NCBI GenBank assembly: GCA_023055505.1
Contig: JALIRH010000013.1
Span: 4,092,001 to 4,156,000 of the forward strand
Source of the DNA: Callipepla californica brunnescens
Taxonomy: Eukaryota > Chordata > Aves > Galliformes > Odontophoridae
Reading direction: 5' to 3'
DNA: 64,000 nt
The notes under the pieces are model-generated. The model searched no databases. It was not told the origin of the DNA and was given only the letters and a program-made list of their open reading frames with translations. This document shows positions 60,189 to 64,000 of the stretch, piece after piece. How positions within the stretch are numbered: the first letter of the stretch is position 1; each line of letters opens with the position of its first letter. The translations under genes and the position numbers were made by a program.

Positions 60189-63100
60189 CTGATTTTCCAG
60201 AAACAAAGAAAACAATCAGTCGCACATCCACAGGGGGTGAAGATACCACATCAGGTATAACAAATAACATCTACACTGAGGACATTTCACTGAAATCACT
60301 GCATTTTCCGTTCAGCTGGATGAAAAATAGAGATAAACTTGTGTGCAGGATTTGTCACGATGGATGTCACAGCATGTTTTTGCCCTGGAAATCCTGGAAC
60401 ACTTTAATGACTGCAGAAAGGTATCGGCGCTGCTGCAGGAACCGTGGCCTTTACGTCTGTCTGTCAGCTGTGCAAACAGAACCCATTCAGCAGAGCAGGA
60501 GAACACGCAGCAGGACTGCTTCCTCTGGCACGGCACTGGGCGGGCACAGCACAAGCTGCACAAACGGACACCGGCGAACAGAGCAAAGCCATCAAGCTGC
60601 TAGGTCACAGCCTGTGTCCAAGCCTGGATTTAAGCACCGTTCCTAACAATTGCATTATGGCAGTGATAATCTAGTCCTAGAGAAATAAGGAACATCTGTT
60701 TTCGCTCGGACTTTCTGTACAAAAGGATAGCAGGGGCATAAGGATGGGGACAGGCAATCTAAAGAGAAAACTGGCATCATTTTGTACAGCCTAACAGTAA
60801 ATTTGCAGACATCTACAGTAGGTAACTTCACACATGGGTATGACAGAGCTGAAATAGAAAGGGAAATGGAACGCGCAAAGAAGCTATTGCCAAACTGAAA
60901 CAGAGCTCGCTTGCTCTGCTGGTGTGTATCATCATCTCTGTTTTAGTGCCTGTCTGTGATCAGCATCCTGACCTGCTGCAAGCCACAGAGCTGGTCCTGC
61001 TCACATCCGAGCTAACTACTGCTCACATCCGAGCTAACTCCACTGGAAGTTTTGCAAAATCTCAAGCTCATTTGTAAACTTTCTCTCATGTAGAAAACAG
61101 GACAGTGTGCTACAATGGAGAAGGAACCAAGAGATCAAATTCAGCAGCCATATCTACTTCTATGACATTTCAATCCAAGCACACGGTGAAGGATAAAGAG
61201 GAGCAATCAGTAGGACTGGAACTCCACATTTTACATTAACACATAGGAATATCGAACACAACATAATGTACATGAAATGGTATAAACCGTCCTTGGAAAC
61301 AAAAATAGCAGTAGTGAAGCTAGTGCCAGGTTCTTCCTAAACATATTAATAACAACGATCCTCGGTGGGATCTTTCACTGGATTTAACTCGTGTAGGAAG
61401 TACTTAGCATTCTTAATGAACAGAGATTTAATTTACAAGGCAGGAGCAATCCTCAGGGTACTGGATCTTCCAGTTTATGGCTGCTTTGTGTCACCGGAAA
61501 ACAAAGCACAGCAAGAACGAGGAGCTGACTTTTAACACCTTGCTGCATAAAAGCATAACAGAAATTGTTTTCTAATACTCTAAAAATATACCTGTTACTT
61601 ACTTTGCAAGCTAAAAATTTTCCAAATCCCTGCTTTAGCAGTGTTCAAGGTGAGAATTTCTTTTTATTTTCAACTTCCTTAATGAAAAACGTCTTGTATG
61701 TTGAGTTTTGAGCAGAGATTTAAATGTCTAGTGCAGCTGGGCAAAGAAAGCAGGTCCCTCCCACTCCAGCCCATACATTAGATCCCACTTGGCTGATGTA
61801 AATTTAAAAACCCTTTTCCCCATTTCCAGTACTCCAGAGATATTAAATCTTAATGATTCTTTGCAAGCAATTACCCTGGGTTAAGTAAAACACTAAGGAA
61901 CTTTTTGGTGATATTGACACATGGTAATTAATGTGATTCAATTACAAGATGGTAGAGCACTAAGTAAAAAGTCAAGGATACAGTATCATTTTTGAAGTTA
62001 ATGGCATTATTGGTCCATTTTCAAGGTCTTTTAAAATACAGTAACTGCTTTTGAGTTTGCTGAAGTGAGGCAGCCTGACTCTTTGTTGAAAATGAAATGC
62101 ATAAGGCCTTTACTTAGGGCACAGGCATCCTTTGAAAAAAGTATTTTCACTAATTGGTGTCATCAAATTATGCTGCATAGCAGTGAGTGTTGCTAGGCTC
62201 AAAACAACACTTCTCTGAGAAGTCTTTCCAGGTTCAGACGAAAATGTTGTTTTAGTAACAATTTCCTTATAATTAAAAAAACCCACCAACCAACAACACT
62301 CATGTACTTGCATTTTATTATTGCATTTTTAAAAAAGAAGTGTGTGCTGTTGTTGACTATGCTAAAATGAAAAAATACGTGTTATCTACTACTGACTGAA
62401 AGCAGTACCAGCAGCACCCCTACCTTTCCAACACTATTTTTTCAGATAACCACACAGCATGAGAAGGACTGTAAGCACCGTGTGTGAAGTGCATTTTCAT
62501 ATTCACTGAACCACTGTGCTCCCCTCTACTGAAAAAATAATTGAGCTCTGTTTCTATGCTTAATTGAATGAAGCAGATATTTGGCCCAACAAATAAGGCA
62601 TCTGGAGACATGCTGCTCACAGAGTGTCCTCAAATGCTTTCTTACACTTTCTTGTAAAGTCTTAAGGTAAGCTTTCAAAATTACAGTGCTGCAATACAAT
62701 TTCTGCATTTGTTCTAAAAGCTTCTTTCTCATAACAACATTTTCCCTAAGACAAAACGTCACTTAATTACCTACGTTCAATTCCTAGTACTGCTCCCAAT
62801 CTTACAAACTGGCGTTAATTCTTCCCCGTTCTTTGTAAGCACACTTTTCTCTACAATTCTAAAACCGAAGATAGACTCCTAATCACAGGTTTCTTTTGAC
62901 TTCAAGAAAGTAAAACTCTAAACAGCATGGTGCCAATTATCTTCACAAGAAAGAACCCATATGCTGATTATTACTGATCCTGAAACAATCAATCTCCTTG
63001 TACTCCCCTGGTAAATACCAGCATCAATAGGATGTCTGAGTTTTTAATCACATTGCTACATATTAAAATGTTAACTCATAGCCATGGGTCACTGTGTTAT

Positions 63101-64000
63101 AAAATGACTTCTTAAAGAAATCTGACTTGCTGGCTTGTAAATTTGATTTTCATTAGAAGATTAGTTAAAATATATGCTTTCAAGGTCTGGTAAAGCACCT
63201 TGTGTTGTTGCACAGAGCTGGGAAAATAGGAGGTCACAGTATCTGACAACACGTGTTTATTTTCATGAAATCACATTAGAGGCTTCGAGAGGCTTCAAGG
63301 CAAAGTATCAACTTTGTATGGTACACTGTTGAAGTGAGAGGAGTTCCCTGTTCCCAATCCTCCTTCCAAGACATCAATGTAGAGTATTTGTCACAAATAC
63401 TGAGTATAAAATTACTGATAAATATTAAAGATGAAAGAAAGAAAGCTATCAGAAAGTAGCCACAGCTAAACGATGCTCAGTGCTTTGCTGAGTCGCATGG
63501 CTATTCTTGTGTTTTCTCAAGTTTATATTCCTTCTAGCATAGCCTGGATTACAGGTTACCCAAGGGGTGGAAAACAACAAGATGAACAACAGTCTAGCTA
63601 CGTTCAAGGCTTATCTCAAAGTGTCAGATAAGCCCTTGGAGAAGTGGCTCTCCATGCTTTAATGTTTTGGGGGAATCATGACATTAGGATCGGTTGGGAC
63701 AAGGGACTGCTATTTATTTATTTACACTACTACACTGTGTTCTCTGTTGACTCATTTGAGTTGCTTCTCTGTCCTCAAATATCTAATTTCTAGGATCATG
63801 TTTTGATGTTTTTCCTATACCTTCTCCTTTGGAAGCCAATGGATGGGTTTTTATTAAATCTGTATTATATTGGCAAAATGATTTAATGCACTTTAGAAGA
63901 ACTATTTGAGACATCTTAGACATTTTCCATGGTGCATCAGGACAAACATACAAAAGCATATGAAACATTTACTGTAATTCACTGTCAATCCATTCTAAGA
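60189..64000 (-). other. TENM1 intron, upstream side
   Basis: I recognise no teneurin exon here; the cytoplasmic and transmembrane exons must lie beyond 64000. Up to 60270 the sequence stays open in frame with the next exon, so the exon could extend to there. The stretch holds a 22-bp tandem duplication near 61000 but otherwise ordinary AT-rich sequence. Reading frames here, such as those at 60122-60674, show no family resemblance. Confidence 0.6.
60998..61041. repeat. 22-bp tandem duplication
   Basis: TGCTCACATCCGAGCTAACT followed by AC is repeated immediately with only one base changed (AC to CC at the end). Two copies lie head to tail in intron sequence. Confidence 0.92.

Noticed and set aside
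1..64000. A novel system, CRISPR array, prophage or operon
   Set aside because: The window is intron-rich vertebrate DNA; no spaced direct-repeat array, bacterial-style gene cluster, or viral gene was found.

Overview
This is vertebrate genomic DNA, almost certainly avian and probably from a galliform such as chicken. The evidence is several truncated CR1 LINEs with the bird-type 3' end, one mariner-type element whose inverted repeats look like chicken Galluhop, and very long AT-rich introns around short, strongly conserved exons. There is no bacterial-style gene organisation, and most open reading frames are chance or opposite-strand shadows.

The window holds the middle of one gene on the minus strand: a teneurin, best matched to teneurin-1 (TENM1, Ten-1/Odz1). 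Thirteen coding exons can be placed, read from high to low coordinates, with splice phases that join without a break: 60188-59989, 58390-58180, 55036-54935, 53942-53748, 50151-49951, 34214-34029, a 24-nt microexon 32986-32963, 30724-30578, 20826-20610, 13791-13672, 11953-11692, 9048-8781 and 3469-3326. Together they encode about 759 residues of a protein of roughly 2,700. In order these are the extracellular region before the EGF repeats, all eight EGF-like repeats, the cysteine-rich segment, the transthyretin-related and fibronectin-plug regions, and the lead-in to the NHL beta-propeller. The cytoplasmic and transmembrane exons (upstream, beyond 64000) and the NHL, YD-repeat and C-terminal exons (downstream, below position 1) lie outside the window. 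No promoter, transcription start or polyadenylation region of the gene was recognised.

The most useful result beyond the plain exon map is the 24-nt microexon at 32963-32986. It is too short for ORF calling, has good splice sites on both sides and encodes AHYLDAVR between EGF7 and EGF8, the site of regulated microexon splicing in teneurins. EGF2 and EGF5 each lack one cysteine (Tyr and Phe in its place), the known teneurin arrangement for covalent dimerisation. All EGF-coding exons are symmetric phase-1 cassettes.

The rest is intron: a composite pyrimidine hexanucleotide array (about 363-760), CR1 fragments in both orientations, the mariner element (51415-51873), several perfect or nested inverted repeats, and simple repeats. 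I saw no tRNA, rRNA, CRISPR, intact endogenous virus or nested protein gene, and nothing that amounts to a new biological system.
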